Shown: positions 34,412 to 46,190 of the stretch, piece by piece | Layout: each line of letters starts with the position of its first letter | How positions within the stretch are numbered: position 1 is the stretch's first letter | Assembly: GCA_014529385.2 (NCBI GenBank) | Contig: CM043953.1 | Coordinates: 79,350,338-79,414,337, forward strand | DNA: 64,000 nt | DNA from: Adiantum capillus-veneris | Lineage: Eukaryota > Streptophyta > Polypodiopsida > Polypodiales > Pteridaceae | Direction of reading: 5' to 3' | Notes under the pieces: model-generated | Database searches by the model: none | Told to the model about the DNA's origin: nothing | Seen by the model: only the letters and a program-made list of their open reading frames with translations | Position numbers and translations under genes: made by a program

Positions 34412-35306
34412 TCATACCGTTTGAAATGAGCTTGTCACCCTTTGAAACCAATTGTTCCAGTTGGTAATAGGTGAGGATTTTTGCCAGTAGTTTTCTATTA
34501 CCCTAGGTGCCTCGTCAAGTTGCAACGGTGGTAAGGTACTCTCCCAGGATCGAACTTGAAGTGGTTCATTAGGTGATTCTTGAACACCGGGAGGTGTGGA
34601 TTCTTTTGTAGCTTCATGGAGGTCCACTACTATAGATGGAGGCGGTGTAGAAGCTTTTACCTCTATGGATGTATTACATGAGGAGCTAAAAGCTTCATGG
34701 GACTCCCCCCTTCCTGAGCTAGGTGGAACAAATCGTTCTTTCTTTGGTACCCAAACTAGCTCGGGAGCGGGTGTGTAGCATTTTGTGATTTTTTTCTTTC
34801 CACAATCATTGATTCGTTTTGGAGCTACGGGATTGGGCTCACTTGGGTCAGGTGATAGGTAAGAGCACAATCTACGTTTCGGCACCCAGATTTGATCATT
34901 TCCTTGATAGTAGCCTTGGGCTTCCAATAGTCGTTTAGGGATCCATCGCACGAGTGGTACGTTTCTTACAAGGTTTCTGTTTTTTAGCACTAGCTATGGT
35001 CACTAAAGAAGCTTTAGGGACCCACTTGTATGTTTTCTTCGTTACATTAGGATGAGTCTTGTCGGAAGCGATATGCATTGCTTGTAGCATATTTAAGGGT
35101 ACATGCATTTCATCCCCCTCAGGTGTTACCCAGGTCGTCCCCCTATTTCCCCAAGTGTCTATGGTTGATGCTAGGTGGACCCAATCCACATTGTCTGATT
35201 CCGTCATACCCGGTAACACATCCATGTAAGGAGAATCTTGGCCAATGTCTGTATCCTTCTTACAAGTGTAACACCGAGTGAACTGTGGTGTCAGAGCGAT
35301 GATCAA
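34412..35306 (-). pseudogene. W-[VIL]-P-K repeat region of element C
   Basis: Frame 34935-35306 follows protease after a frame change: SPYMDVLPGMTESDNVDW, TWVTPEGDEMHVPLNMLQ, KTYKWVPKASLVTIASAK. Frame 34412-34990 then reads VPLVRWIPKRLLEAQGYYQG, NDQIWVPKRRLCSYL and APELVWVPKKERFVPP, followed by a Pro/Ser/Glu-rich tail. The repeats match those of element D at 23980-24960, where protease-like text also lies upstream. Function unknown. Two frames overlap by 56 bp, so a single frameshift would join them. Confidence 0.6.
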
Positions 35307-38300
35307 TAATGGTTTTACTCCCTAAGGGGTGTACCTTACCAGTCACCAAATCCACTCTAAGGACAGAGTCTTGGAATTGCAAATAGACATGATTTTTAGA
35401 CCAATCGTGAACCATTTGTGCTTCCCTCATGAATGGTCGTCCTAAAATCATTTCATATGACATAAGGTGTTTAGAGAAATCCATTACAATGAACGTATGT
35501 CGTACCTTGTGTCCTAGAACTTTGATCTTAAGATCCTTGAGCATCCCCATAGGTTTGGCTATGGTACCATTTGCCATCTTTACCACAATGTTAGTAACAC
35601 TGAGGCGGGGTTTTCCAATGGATTCCCAACAATCTTTTGTAACGATGCTAACTCCCGCACCACCATCAAGAATTCCCTTTATAGTTAATCCCTTGGTAGT
35701 GATGGGTAGGGTCGCATTAGACTCGTCGCCTTCAAAATACTGCCCTAATTCATTAATGGGTACCTCGATCACAGACTCGTGTCCATCTAAGTCAAGTGAT
35801 TGCACATGATTTTCCTCATCAATCATAATCGAGTCAGGCCTATTTGGTTGCGCAAACTGCGGTAATCCCGTTCGTAGCTCTCCATTAAGGAATGCTCGAA
35901 GTGCAAGGAATAACTCAGGATCTCCATACAGCTTTGCTATGATCGTGGTTCGGACCTCAGAAGACATGAAGTCCACTAGTTTGGCAACATTCATTGGCGT
36001 TTTGCAGGGTGTAGGTCCTTGACTAGGAACTGGTGAGGATGGAATCTCATATTCCTCAATGGGATCAGGTATTCCTTCGTTAAACATCCTTTCCAACAAG
36101 AAGGGTGTATGCTCACTTTCTGATGTCCTGTCCTCACTCCCTTCTTGGATGATACTAGATATGGCTAACGGTCTATGGTTCATGTGGGGTGGATGAACTT
36201 GCGTGGGAAACACTGTGTCATGAATTTTGACCTGCATGGGTTCTGGTTCTAGTTTCCTTTGAGTCTCCTCCACTAAACCTCTTAGATGTTTCACCTGCTT
36301 AATCGCGTCTACTGGGTTTGGGTACGTCCCAATCTTCTTTTTACGATTCTTCCCTTTTTGCCCCTGCGGTTTATCTTGGGGGTCTTGGATTGGATTTGGA
36401 AACACTTGTGGTGTTTTCAGAGGATCTTTATGATTTTCTCTTATTCGGTTTTCATTTGGTTCCATGTTACGGTTTTCTGTGTCGGTCTTTCTCTTTGTGG
36501 TATTGGTTCTAGTCTCCATTGTCTCGACTGAATTTGAATCATCCTCGAGGTCATTCATATACACGGGGTCATCTCCTGTTCCTATGTTTGTTTTGGAACT
36601 TGGCTTTGAATTTTCCGTATTCTGCGACTTCTTCCTTCGTGTCTTCTTTTTCTTTGCTTGGATAACTGACGCGGTATCTCTCTCTTCGAGGATATGGCCT
36701 GGCCCTTGAAGCATGGACCGTGTAATCGCATAAGCGGGTGCGACGGGTGGTATTGGCGATGTCACACTAGCAATTTCGACCAAATTCAGGGGTGTGATTT
36801 TAGGCGCATTTGGGTTATAGGGGCATTGGGCAATCAAGTGATCTAGGCCACAACGATTACATGTGAGTATTGGCATTGCAGACGTGCTCCCTTGATTCAC
36901 TTGCATCTGTGCAGCATTCTTTTGCAGCCTAATAGGGCACTCCGCTACTCGATGTGGTCCACCACACTCGTAGCATTGAAGAGGTGGCCTCCTAGCCTGG
37001 GTGTTGATATTTTGACCTCTGGATGCGAGAGCAGCAGCTTGATAAACCGGCTTGACTTGTCCCCAACAATCTTCCATGTAGTATATAGGACACTCTTCCA
37101 ATGTATCAAGTCCGTAGGCAATACTAGTGTCTATTTCCTCCTCACAGCCATTTGGATAAGCATTTGATGGCTCGCAACCCACTTGGTTCATAGGGGCGAC
37201 TCTTGGATGCGGGGACTGCGGTCCTAGCACATGAGGTGGTAGCGGTGTAGCTTGTACAACATTTTGAGATCTAGGGACCATGTGTTGCGGTAGTTGCTCA
37301 ACAGGTGGAGTAGGCATCAATACAGGAGCTCGAGGTGCATCCGTCCAGGCTACAGGTGGTCTATTTGCCATCATACGTTTGATCATTAAACAATCCTTAG
37401 CTTGGTGACCATACCTACCACATGCGTTGCAAGTTCCATTAAATTTTACTCTAAACGTAGGGCACTCACTAGTGCTATGTGGACCTAAGCAAATGGAACA
37501 CCATTGTTGCTCCCTTCTTGGATACATGTGACTATTTTGAGGGGGTCGATTATCCTTAAGAGACTCTTGGATTGCCTTGGTGAGGTCTGTCAAGAATGTC
37601 TCAAATACCTTTGGCTCATTGGCAATGGGCTTTGCAGTCATGGGTTCATACTCAATGGCTTGTGAGCTAGTGGATCTCGTGTCAGTAGACACCCTCATGC
37701 CTGCTATCATCAAGTTGTCCTCTAATTGGATTGCATTGGCAGTGACATCTTCCCAGGTTGTGATACCTCTAATCACTAGTCCATTATAGATTCCTTCATT
37801 CCTCAATCCTCGAATGAATCGATCAAGCAGTTGGTTATTGTTGAAGCGCTCATTTACAGGGCAGCGAGAGTTTAAGTGCTTTAGACAACCAATGAAGTCC
37901 CTTACTGACTCTCCTTCCTTACGTTCGGCCTTCTGTAGCTGAGATGCTACACCCCAAAGCACACCTTCTCGTATGTACTCCTTTAGAAACAACCTTCGAA
38001 GGGTAGGGTAGATTGTTTTCTCGTCCACCCTTAGGGTCCTATACCAATCTCCAGCCTTCCCACTTAATGTCAAGCTTAAGGCATTGCACTTCTGTAGTTC
38101 GTTGCGTTCCCCTAAGGAATCACATACTTGTTCAAACACTTCAATGTGTTTTCTAGCATCTTCGTCCCCATTGAATTTTTGCGTGAGTTTGGCAATTTGT
38201 ACTGCCTTACTTCTAGGCTCTCTATCAGATGCGTGACGCATATTTTCCGCGATAGATCGACCTATGGTTTGAGCAAACGCTGCGAAGTCACCTATGTGAG

Positions 38301-39555
38301 GAGGCAGGGCCGGTGGAGGTACTCTTGGAATCATATGTGGGAGAGGGACGGGTGACGGTCTTGGCATATGTGTGGATGATGCAGGATATGGAACATAACC
38401 GGGCATAGGTCCACTCGGATAAGGGCTAGGGAGCGGCACTCGAGGAGCGTAAGCAAGTGGTACTATTGGAGGTGTGGGGGCCATGTGTGCATAAGGGGCT
38501 AGAGGCACATATGGTCGAGGCCCCATATTAGGTACTACGACACTAGGTAGTGGCACTGCGCTAACCGTAGATGTCATCGGTACATTCTCTGTCAGGCTTA
38601 TCCCTGGAGTGAGCACTGTGTTTTCCTTGATAGAGGGTTGAGCCAAGTTAGGGAAGCTAAAGTTTTCGCTCGGAGGCTCAGATTGCATAGAGACCCCAGG
38701 TGAAATGACGTAAGATGGGTCCATGGGGCTCATTAGAGGAGTCTCCATTTGTGATAGAGTAGGCTGTTGAGCCTTGCTCGTATCCAGAAATATCATGGGG
38801 CCAGTTGAGAGTATATTTACCCCTCGGTTTTGCCTTTCTGATTGAATAATGCCATGGATAACATTACAGATCATTTTCTGTTGATCTTCGATGCTCGTGG
38901 CACTAGAGGTGGATTGTACAATCTCTATCCATCCTACATGGTAGGCGTGGCCAGAGTGTAGATCCGTCAACACCTCAGTGTGGAGGTCCTATGTCCAATG
39001 ATCATTAATGAACAATCCTTCTAGAGTCGACGTGTTAACGGTTTCTTGTGAGGTAGAAGCAATGTTGCTCCCCGTGGTTTTACTTGTCACCAACGGTACT
39101 CTAGAGGGAACTTCTGAAGGAGGCAGCTCAACAGGGCCTTCTTGGTAAGAAGTTGGTAGGATATCCACATGGACACTCTTTGGGGGTGTGGGGTCCACGT
39201 GCGATGTGAAAGGAGAGTCCACTTCCCCACCCCCTTCGTGTGCTTCATTTGCCTCAGGTTCCGAGCGAGTAGCTCTACCTAATGTTTCCATGAAACGGCT
39301 AAACATACTAGTACTAGGCTGTGGAGCTTCGGGAGGTGCATGGCCTTCTCTCTCAGTGTTTTGGGTAGGGTATGCTTCCATGATTTCTGAGTCGGAGGAG
39401 GAATCACTAGCGGCTATTTTAGGGTCTTGGGTGGTGCTACCTTGTGTCCCCGCTGAGGGTCTAGAGCTTATCGTGGATGGGTAATGGGTGTCCGTATGAA
39501 CAGAGGCACTCTCAATATGGTCGTGTTCTAGCACCCGCCCAGAGCGTAAGTGCAT
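35260..39555 (-). CDS. gag-protease polyprotein of element C (one in-frame stop)
   Basis: ATG 39555 (MHLRSGRVLEHDHIES) opens a frame that runs to 35260, interrupted only by a TAG at 38989-38991. Domains: acidic/Ser-rich N-terminus; a Pro-rich zone (about 38350-38700); Retrotrans_gag (about 37700-38250: KAGDWYRTLRVDEKTIYP, RRLFLKEYIREGVLWGV, RCPVNERFNNNQLLDRFI); knuckles CSICLGPHSTSEC and CNACGRYGHQAKDC (37380-37510); two more, CYECGGPHRVAEC and CNRCGLDHLIAQC (36800-37000); a long Lys/Asn-rich linker; retropepsin at the end (GILDGGAGVSIVTKDCWESI, then YEMILGRPFMREAQ). The active site is Asp-Gly-Gly instead of Asp-Thr/Ser-Gly. Four knuckles are more than usual. Pol is absent. Confidence 0.85.
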
Positions 39556-40442
39556 GTGCTTTTGATACCCTAAGGTGTCAAAAAGATGCTCTAGGAGGCC
39601 TTGTGACTAGTTTTTAGCGTGTTTTTTGTTTGTTTTTTTGCTAGATTTTTTAGAGCGTGTCGTGGAATGGGCCGTGTGATAGCTCGAAACGAGCGTATCG
39701 GTCAGAGAGTCGTGTTGTGCTTTACAGCCCTCCGTTTGGTCACTCTATGCCCTCGGAATCCCTAAAATTGTCAATTTCCAGTAGGGAACTAGGCCCAAAC
39801 TAGAAAGTCTAAGGGTGCAAGTGGGAAGAGAAAGGAGGAGAGTGGAGGACTTGTCCCACATGCTCTCATTCTCTCTTGAGGGAGTAGGGTATATATATAA
39901 GAGTGAGTCTAGTATATATCATAAGATTGAGGCCTGGGCCTGGGCCTGGGCTTGGGCTTGGGCTTGGGAAAACGATCCCGATCTATCTTTTATACAAACC
40001 AACCCGTCCGTTTTAAGAGTCACGTTTTTTATTTTCGAAAAATTTCGCCGCCCGCTCACTCGCGTTTTTAATTTCCGATTTTTTTTTCCCAGAATTTTTT
40101 TTTTTTGGAGAAAAAAAAATTTTAAATTTTTTTTCTTTTTGGTGCAGAAAATACAGAAATTGAAAACGCAGATATGCAAAAATTGCAGAAAACGCAGATA
40201 TGCAGAAAATTAAAAAAACGCAGAAATGCAAAAAATTGCAGAAATTGAAAACGCCGAACTTGAAAATGCAGAAATTGCAGAAATTGAAAAAACGCAGACA
40301 ATAGCAGAAATTGAAACTTGACAGCAAATGCAGAAAACGCAAAAAACAGAAATCTCCACACACTCCTTCCCTGCCTTTCCTATGATAGAAATTGCACCAC
40401 AAGGAAGCGTAAAGTGCTAACCGAGCTTAGTGTAGGGCATAT
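39556..40442. other. Leader of element C with simple repeats
   Basis: Noncoding leader between primer site and first ATG. It contains a hexamer run (GGCCTG/GGCTTG) at about 39930-39969 and an imperfect minisatellite built from GCAGAAATTGAAAA-like words at about 40145-40340. Both create spurious reading frames. Confidence 0.75.
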
Positions 40443-40459
40443 CCCCGGCAGCGGCGCCA
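40443..40459 (-). other. Primer-binding site, tRNA-Asp type (element C)
   Basis: On the minus strand TGGCGCCGCTGCCGGGG, four bases from the LTR end (40464). Matches the tRNA-Asp complement used by plant Tat/Athila elements with one visible difference. Confidence 0.85.
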
Positions 40460-40463
40460 AAAA

Positions 40464-41038
40464 TGTGCGCTCGTTGCCGCACTGTCGAAGCAAGGGACTT
40501 GCAGATACACCGTATGCGAGCCACAAACGGCTCCAAGCACACAACAAGCCTAAACTAGCAAGCTCAAGGAAACAAAGGGTGTGTCACTCACCGCTCTACG
40601 CTCGCCTTCGTGGTGGATTCCTCGCCGCGATGAAGAAGAAGCTGCAGCCGTGCCGCGCTCAACCGCTTCGCCGCCGTTGTGCCTTCGTAATGCTCGATCG
40701 CACACACACTCTCCCTCTCTCTCTCTCTCACACACACACACACAAGGAGGTGAAGAAGAAGAAGATGGAGATGGAGCAAGAGCACTCTTCAATTGCACAA
40801 ATGAGAGAATAAGTAAAAATTAGGTTTAGTTGGCTTTTATAGGAGCTCACCCCATTCACACTTGGGCGCCCATGCTTAGCCAACTAATCCCTTGAATGTC
40901 CAAGTTAAAGTGCGCCTCTCATCGACGATCACTCTACCTTTCCCTATTGGTCCGACAAGCCCGGTACCTGACTTTACCAAATACATAATACACGTCCGTC
41001 GTAGGTGATGGGGTGTCCGTGAGCCGTGAGGGTTAACA
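40464..41038 (-). repeat. 5' LTR of element C
   Basis: 575 bp, TGTGCGCTCG...GGGTTAACA, with a (CT)n-(CA)n run near 40713-40743. Nearly identical to 31784-32360. Frames on either strand within both LTRs mirror each other and are not genes. Confidence 0.93.
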
Positions 41039-41394
41039 CCACTCCTCTTAGCCTTTGAAAATCGGCTCTTAAGTATCTACACCCACGGCTCAAAGTGGTT
41101 AATTATAGAGAGTAGAGGAGTAGGTCTAACATAGCAGAATTGCCAAGGGCTAGCTCCTTTCGGACTTCTTATGGCTCAATAATGGTAAAGCCGTAGGCAA
41201 GTCTAAAAAGACTCCATTATTAAGTCCAAAGCTCCCGAGGTGTGCACCATCCCCCACAGAGTGGGCTTAACAAAACCGATATTAGATCCCAGTTCCACTT
41301 ACCCTATTATAATTAACAACATCAACCATTTATAGGCTACTTAAGGACCCCTCTTCTTAAGCAAGAAAAGAGATACCAAATGCTCTGATACCAA
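41039..41394 (-). other. Leader and primer-binding site of element B
   Basis: Element B leader between its 5' LTR and the inserted element C. The reverse complement of TGGTATCAGAGC lies at 41382-41393, one base from the LTR. No coding motif. Confidence 0.85.
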
Positions 41395-42600
41395 TGTAAT
41401 GGGAATGGCCTATGAACTTAGAGAATAGCGGAATTTAGAGTGAGCAATTTTGAGAGCATAGAGGGTGAACTTAATTGGTAGTAGCAACTCTATCATAACA
41501 CTTAATTAACTAGGCATGAGCAATACTTTTACAAGAGAGAGAGTGTAGAGAATATGACAACAGTTGAGGACCGGATTTATGTGGAGCTGGTCCCCCCTCC
41601 AAAAGGCATTTGTATTATAGATTCTCTCATTAAGAGAGACTTGGTACAATACAATCTTTGTGTTCCTTGAGACCTCCTTGGCAATATGGAGATGGAAGGT
41701 TCACACACCAAGCTTTTGCATAATTTCAACAATCAATCTTAGCTTGAAAACAATCAAGAACTTGTGAACATCATTAATCTTTGTGTTCCCTAAATCATTT
41801 GAGTGCATGAAGATGTATACTTTTATGCATCAACTTGTGCTTAAAGCAATAATTAATCTACCTTGCAATACAATTAATCTACTTGCAATAAACCATTAGC
41901 CTTCTTGCAATAAGCATAACATGCACTTGTAGAAAGCATTAACTATCCCAAGCCTCAATCCCAAGACCTCAAACACCTTCGAAGGTGGAGAGAGCTAGCA
42001 GGGAATGAGGGTAGGTAAGAGGAAGAAGAAACATTTCATAGGAGAAAGAATTGGTTCCTCACTTATCATACTCTTGTTGCTAGCATACATAATAGCATAG
42101 TAATGGAGAAGAAGAAGATGGCAAGCTTAAGCATTGAAGCATAGCTATTGGTTGGATTTGCATTCCATAGCCAAGAGAGTTGGTGTAGACTCTCTACTTC
42201 TCAAGGAGCTTCGAGAAGGAGATGGAGCTCTTGCACTTTTCATAGCACCCCATGAGAGTGTTTGTGAGTGTGTGTGGGTGAGTATAACCCCTAAGAAACC
42301 CCCTAGCTTTCTTGGGTCGACCCCCCCTTGTAGCTCATGATTGAAGCTCATTGGACCCCTCCAGGCCTAGCCAATCACAAGCAGGAGCCATTACAAGCAA
42401 TAGGGGTAGCCTTGGGACAAGTGTCTCCCTTTCCCCTTTGAGAGAGACAACTTGATAAATGCAAAATCAATTAATTAAATATCCTAAATTATCATTGGAC
42501 CCCTTGGGTGGCCAACCAATACGCTTCAGGCACACCATGAGGGCAACATGAGGAGGAACTTGACAAGTGTCCTTGCTGCCTCTTCAAGCTGGGGTTTCCC

Positions 42601-42641
<41 letters not shown>

Positions 42642-43244
42642 CTCTCTCATCCCCCCCCTTGTAGGCTCGCCCCCCTCCTTGTAGGGATCTTTTTGACTTT
42701 GGATGAGCAAGCCCCTTAGTCATCAAGCATGACAAAGCACTTGAACTAGGGGGTGTTCCCACAAGCATCTCAGGCAAGCATCTCAGGTAAGCATCTCAAG
42801 GCACCTCAAGCAACTTAATCATGTAGCAAGTGAAGCACCTCAAGCATGGAGCCAGTCAAGCAGCTCAAGCATCTTAATCAAGCACCTCAAGCATGTCAAG
42901 CACCTCAAGCACGACAAGCACCTCAAGCAAGACAATCACCTCGAGCTTAGGCCGGGTTCCCACCTCAAGCTCAGGCCTAGCTTGCCTAAGGTCAAAGGAC
43001 TTTTACACACATTATTGGAGGTCTTCAATGAAGCTAACCCTAAGGTCTTATGCTCCATTGGTTAGCCTTGCTCTTTGATAGACCATCTCTCATTTGGGCC
43101 CCTTGACCATTGGCCTCGTGTTGAGATAGATCTATAAGCACATGTCTATATCTTAACCCTTGTTCCCGTGTATTCTCCCACATTAAGTGATCAGTTTAAT
43201 ATGAGAAAATCATTTGGGTTGGATAGATATTAATTTTTATGACA
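41395..43244 (-). repeat. 5' LTR of element B
   Basis: 1850 bp; aligns end to end with 25944-27789. Differences include a 22-bp deletion near 41880, a short duplication near 42340 and GT-repeat length (42603-42640). Confidence 0.92.
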
Positions 43245-45653
43245 TTCCACTTGTGGTTGGCCACATATTTTCCAAGTGCAAAAAGACATGAGGTTTTTGT
43301 CTAACTGGAAATCTAGCTTTACTTCACTTGAGAGTTTTTCTTCGTTTTCACCAACAATGTTGCACTTGATTGAACTTGGTTGAACTTTATCTGCATTTTC
43401 TTTGCTTTCACCACCTGCTTCCGTTGATGTTGGCTCATTTTGTTGTAATACTGCACCTTTTTCTTGCAACTATTGAGCATTGTGTGCCTGCATTTGAGTA
43501 ACTTTTGATCTTAGAAGATTCATTGTGCTTTCTGGCAGAATGTCTCTTCGGAGGAGATTTTGGTGGTGACCTTTGTGTGGCCTTTTGGACTTTAGCTTTC
43601 ATTGATTTTGTCTTTTTTATCACTTGTTCTGGTAGCTTGAGGCGTTGCATCATCTCCAGATAGTCCTTGACTTCAGGTTTAGCATCTGTTGGGGCTTGTA
43701 CAAGGTCATGAAACTGCGAGAATCATTGCCATTTGCATCTCGATATGCATATGCGAGCTTGGTCTCATGCAACTGTTTGAACACTATTGAATTTCTCGTC
43801 TTTTGACTTTGACTTGTAAAGATCAACTGAAACTTTTGTCCCCGATGATCTTCATAGAAGAATTTTTCTTCAGATTTTGATGGTTTCTAGGTCAATGGAA
43901 AACTTCCAACAACCATAGGATCTTTCAATGGTTTCTGTTTTAAAGGGGTCTGCTGGCTAGAAGTTCTTGGGCTTCTAACTGGTGTAGCATTTTTTGGTAC
44001 TAGAGCTGAGCTTGATGAATTTGCAGCTCCCCCCTTCCTAGGGTGATCACTATAGCATGCTTCATTTTGAGAGCTCAAAACTGTTTGGCTCTGGTTGAGT
44101 CTCACCTTTTGAGATTGTGATAGCACTGTTGATGTTTGGCATTTGTAAACCTTCTGCATAGTTTCCTATGTATCTCCATGAAACATGACAAATTATTCCC
44201 CAAGTCAAGCTGTAGCATTATCTTTGCCCTAATATTGTCTATCCCATGGGTCTCCTATGATATGAGCTTCTGTGGTTTCAAGACCCAAGGCATCATAAAT
44301 GCTAGAGTCTCGTCTATATCTACGACTGTTTTGCTCAAAGTATATGCTCATTTGGTCACAACATCGAAACTTGATTTTTGATGGAGGAGAGTTTAGCTCA
44401 TAATAGATTTCTGGGTTTGCTCAGGTAATATCCTTCAGCTCTAGAGAGGATGGGCTATAATATATTCTTTCCTCTGAAATGAACCATCCTTTCTGATCTA
44501 TCACTGGACACACTTCTATGAGTTGGTATGTGGGCCGTTCAAACACTGGTTGATCCTTTTTGTACAATTTCCCTTTTTGGTCTACATAGTGTGCATATGA
44601 ATGATGTGTACCATACAATGCTAACATCATTCTATTTGATTTGTCCCTTAAACTTGTGAATGATTGCACACTTGTGGCAGTGGATGCAAAATCATTTGCA
44701 AACCTAACAATATTTTCACCCTTTGGTGATATCTCGACACCTTTACTAAATTCATGCAAGAATTTATTGTTCAAAGAATCAATTTTAAGCTTTTCAGGTG
44801 CATGTGCATCTTTATGCTGATTTTGAACTTGCAGTGCTTTGAATTGTGCTTCTAATGGTAATGTAGAATCATCTGATTGCATTAAAAATGACGAGTTAAA
44901 TGCACTTACATCAAGATTCGCATTTCCAATTTGCTATGTACCTTGCTTGGCAGTTGATGTGTCCTTGTTGTCTGGATTTCCTGGACAATCTTCAGCAAAA
45001 TGTCCACCTTTTCATCCACAATCTGAGCAATATACCGTGATTGGTGGTATTTCAATGGGCTCTTTTATGTCAAGCTCTTGCTGAGAAGTTTCTGTCTCTA
45101 TGCTGACCAAGTTATCGGCGTCTTCCTATAGAACATTGAGCATCAAGCTATAGACTGCTCCATCTTGACCTTTGTACCATCTTTGGCTTGGTTCTCCAAT
45201 TAGACTAGTTTCTATTGATTGATCTATTGGATCTTCTAATTCTGGTTCTATATTATAGATCTAAGCATTGTAGTCCATGTACAATGACCCTGATTGCATA
45301 TGCACTAAATGTATGTTTTGCGGACTTATGCAGATTTTTGGATAAACACTTGAATTGATTTTTTGCACCTCTATCTGCACTTCATCTTTGAGCTTGCAAT
45401 ACCTGGCTCCACTGAAGTCTGTGAGCATCTGGGAGTTTTTAGAATCTGGTTTTACTCTGATCACTAAGATCTTGGCTCCTGTGCTGCTTTTGTTGTTCAT
45501 CAAGTATCTATGGCCTTTTGAATCTGTATACAAGACTTTATCTCCATTGTAGCCATAAAGCTGTAAAATCTGCTCTGTTGCACTTGTACCTGTGTTACCA
45601 CTGCTACTGGCTTGTTCTGTTGTACTTGAACTCTCAGCTCGAGATGAGTCCAT
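43245..45653 (-). pseudogene. First protein of element D (D-x-x-G-x-x-Y repeats, one zinc knuckle)
   Basis: ATG 45653 (MDSSRAESSSTTEQASSSG) is the likely start, 11 nt after an acceptor-like TTTTTACAG. Frames 45261-45653, 44421-44882, 43887-44159, 43435-43653 and 43230-43469 are parts of one decayed protein. Motifs: GYNGDKVLYTDSKGHRYL, RWYKGQDGAVYS, YVDQKGKLYKKDQPVFERPTY (shorter forms of one pattern), and VIDQKGWFISEERIYY. A zinc knuckle with a stop inside is at about 44990-45040 (CSDCG-stop-KGGHFAEDC). The tail is basic and Ser-rich. No standard gag capsid domain is seen. Related to the first protein of element A (6848-7361). The last frame runs into the element B insertion. Confidence 0.5.
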
Positions 45654-46190
45654 GTCGATTGGTTCTGTAAAAACTGTCTCCTAACAGATTTTGGTATTGA
45701 TTAACAAAAAAAAATTTGCTCGAGTTTGATAAGATTGCTTTTGCCAAAGTACTTTTGGTAGTTGATTTCTCTTAGACTCACAAGATTTCTCTTTTGGCAG
45801 TTGATTTCTCTTAGACTCACAAGAGTTGATTAACTCTAGCTCGAAAGTGTCAAAATTGATTGCTGCCTTTGAAATGATGAAAATCTAGGCCTTGAATAAC
45901 CTAACCTGCAGATTAGATTGTTATCCATTTTTCTACTTGACTTGAATTCAGCTCTTGTCAAGCTCCCAACTCTTTGCCTGCAACCTGGTTCTTCAATCTG
46001 AGCTAAGTGAGTCAGTAATTGAAATTTCCAAATTCTATCCTTGCAAGGAGCTAAAGGACTAATCTGCAACTTGAAAACTGAGTTAACAGGTACCAATTTG
46101 GATCCGATGGAACCCAAAATTGACCAGTGGCCTTAAATTATGATGTTCTAGCATTGTATAAGCTCGAAAGTCCCAAAATCTTGTTTCTAG
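45654..46190 (-). other. Leader of element D next to the first ATG
   Basis: Includes the minus-strand splice-acceptor-like TTTTTACAG (45665-45673) and a short direct repeat of CTTTTGGCAGTTGATTTCTC-like words near 45755-45830. No gene. Confidence 0.5.

Larger units (their letters stand above)
31784..41038 (-). mobile_element. Element C: gag-protease-only LTR retrotransposon (TR-GAG-like), TSD CCACT
   Basis: LTRs 31784-32360 and 40464-41038 are TG...CA and about 98% identical. The target duplication CCACT is at 31779-31783 and 41039-41043. The primer site, read on the minus strand, is TGGCGCCGCTGCCGGGG (40443-40459), tRNA-Asp type as in Tat/Athila elements. The polypurine tract AGGAAGGGGGGCA precedes the 3' LTR. 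Inside are a 1.4-thousand-codon gag-protease frame with one stop (35260-39555), a W-x-P-K module (34412-35306), and a small acidic ORF with its own TATA box (33707-34129). There is no RT, RNase H or integrase, so it depends on a partner element. Confidence 0.93.
25944..43244 (-). mobile_element. Element B: Ty3/gypsy retrotransposon with complete LTR pair, TSD TTCCA
   Basis: LTRs 25944-27789 (3' LTR in element orientation) and 41395-43244 (5' LTR) are about 98% identical by eye and both run TG...CA. The 5-bp target duplication TTCCA is at 25939-25943 and 43245-43249. The primer site is the reverse complement of TGGTATCAGAGC at 41382-41393, so the element reads right to left. Gag lies at 30278-31720 and pol remnants at about 28280-29810. 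Element C (31784-41038) is inserted in its leader, just before gag. Without C it is about 8.0 kb. The RT palm and most of integrase are missing, so it moved with help. Confidence 0.93.

Noticed and set aside
36286-37167. Plus-strand frames opposite the element C gag
   Set aside because: Shadows of the long minus-strand gag-protease frame; hydrophobic text comes from the reverse strand of Lys/Pro/Gln-rich coding.
39815-40402. Frames with repeated Trp-Ala or Phe-Cys residues
   Set aside because: Translations of the hexamer and GCAGAAATTGAAAA minisatellite in element C's leader.
42145-42777. Frames with Thr-His runs, repeated at 26699-27610
   Set aside because: Inside element B's LTRs, caused by a GT repeat and a CAAGCACCT short tandem repeat.
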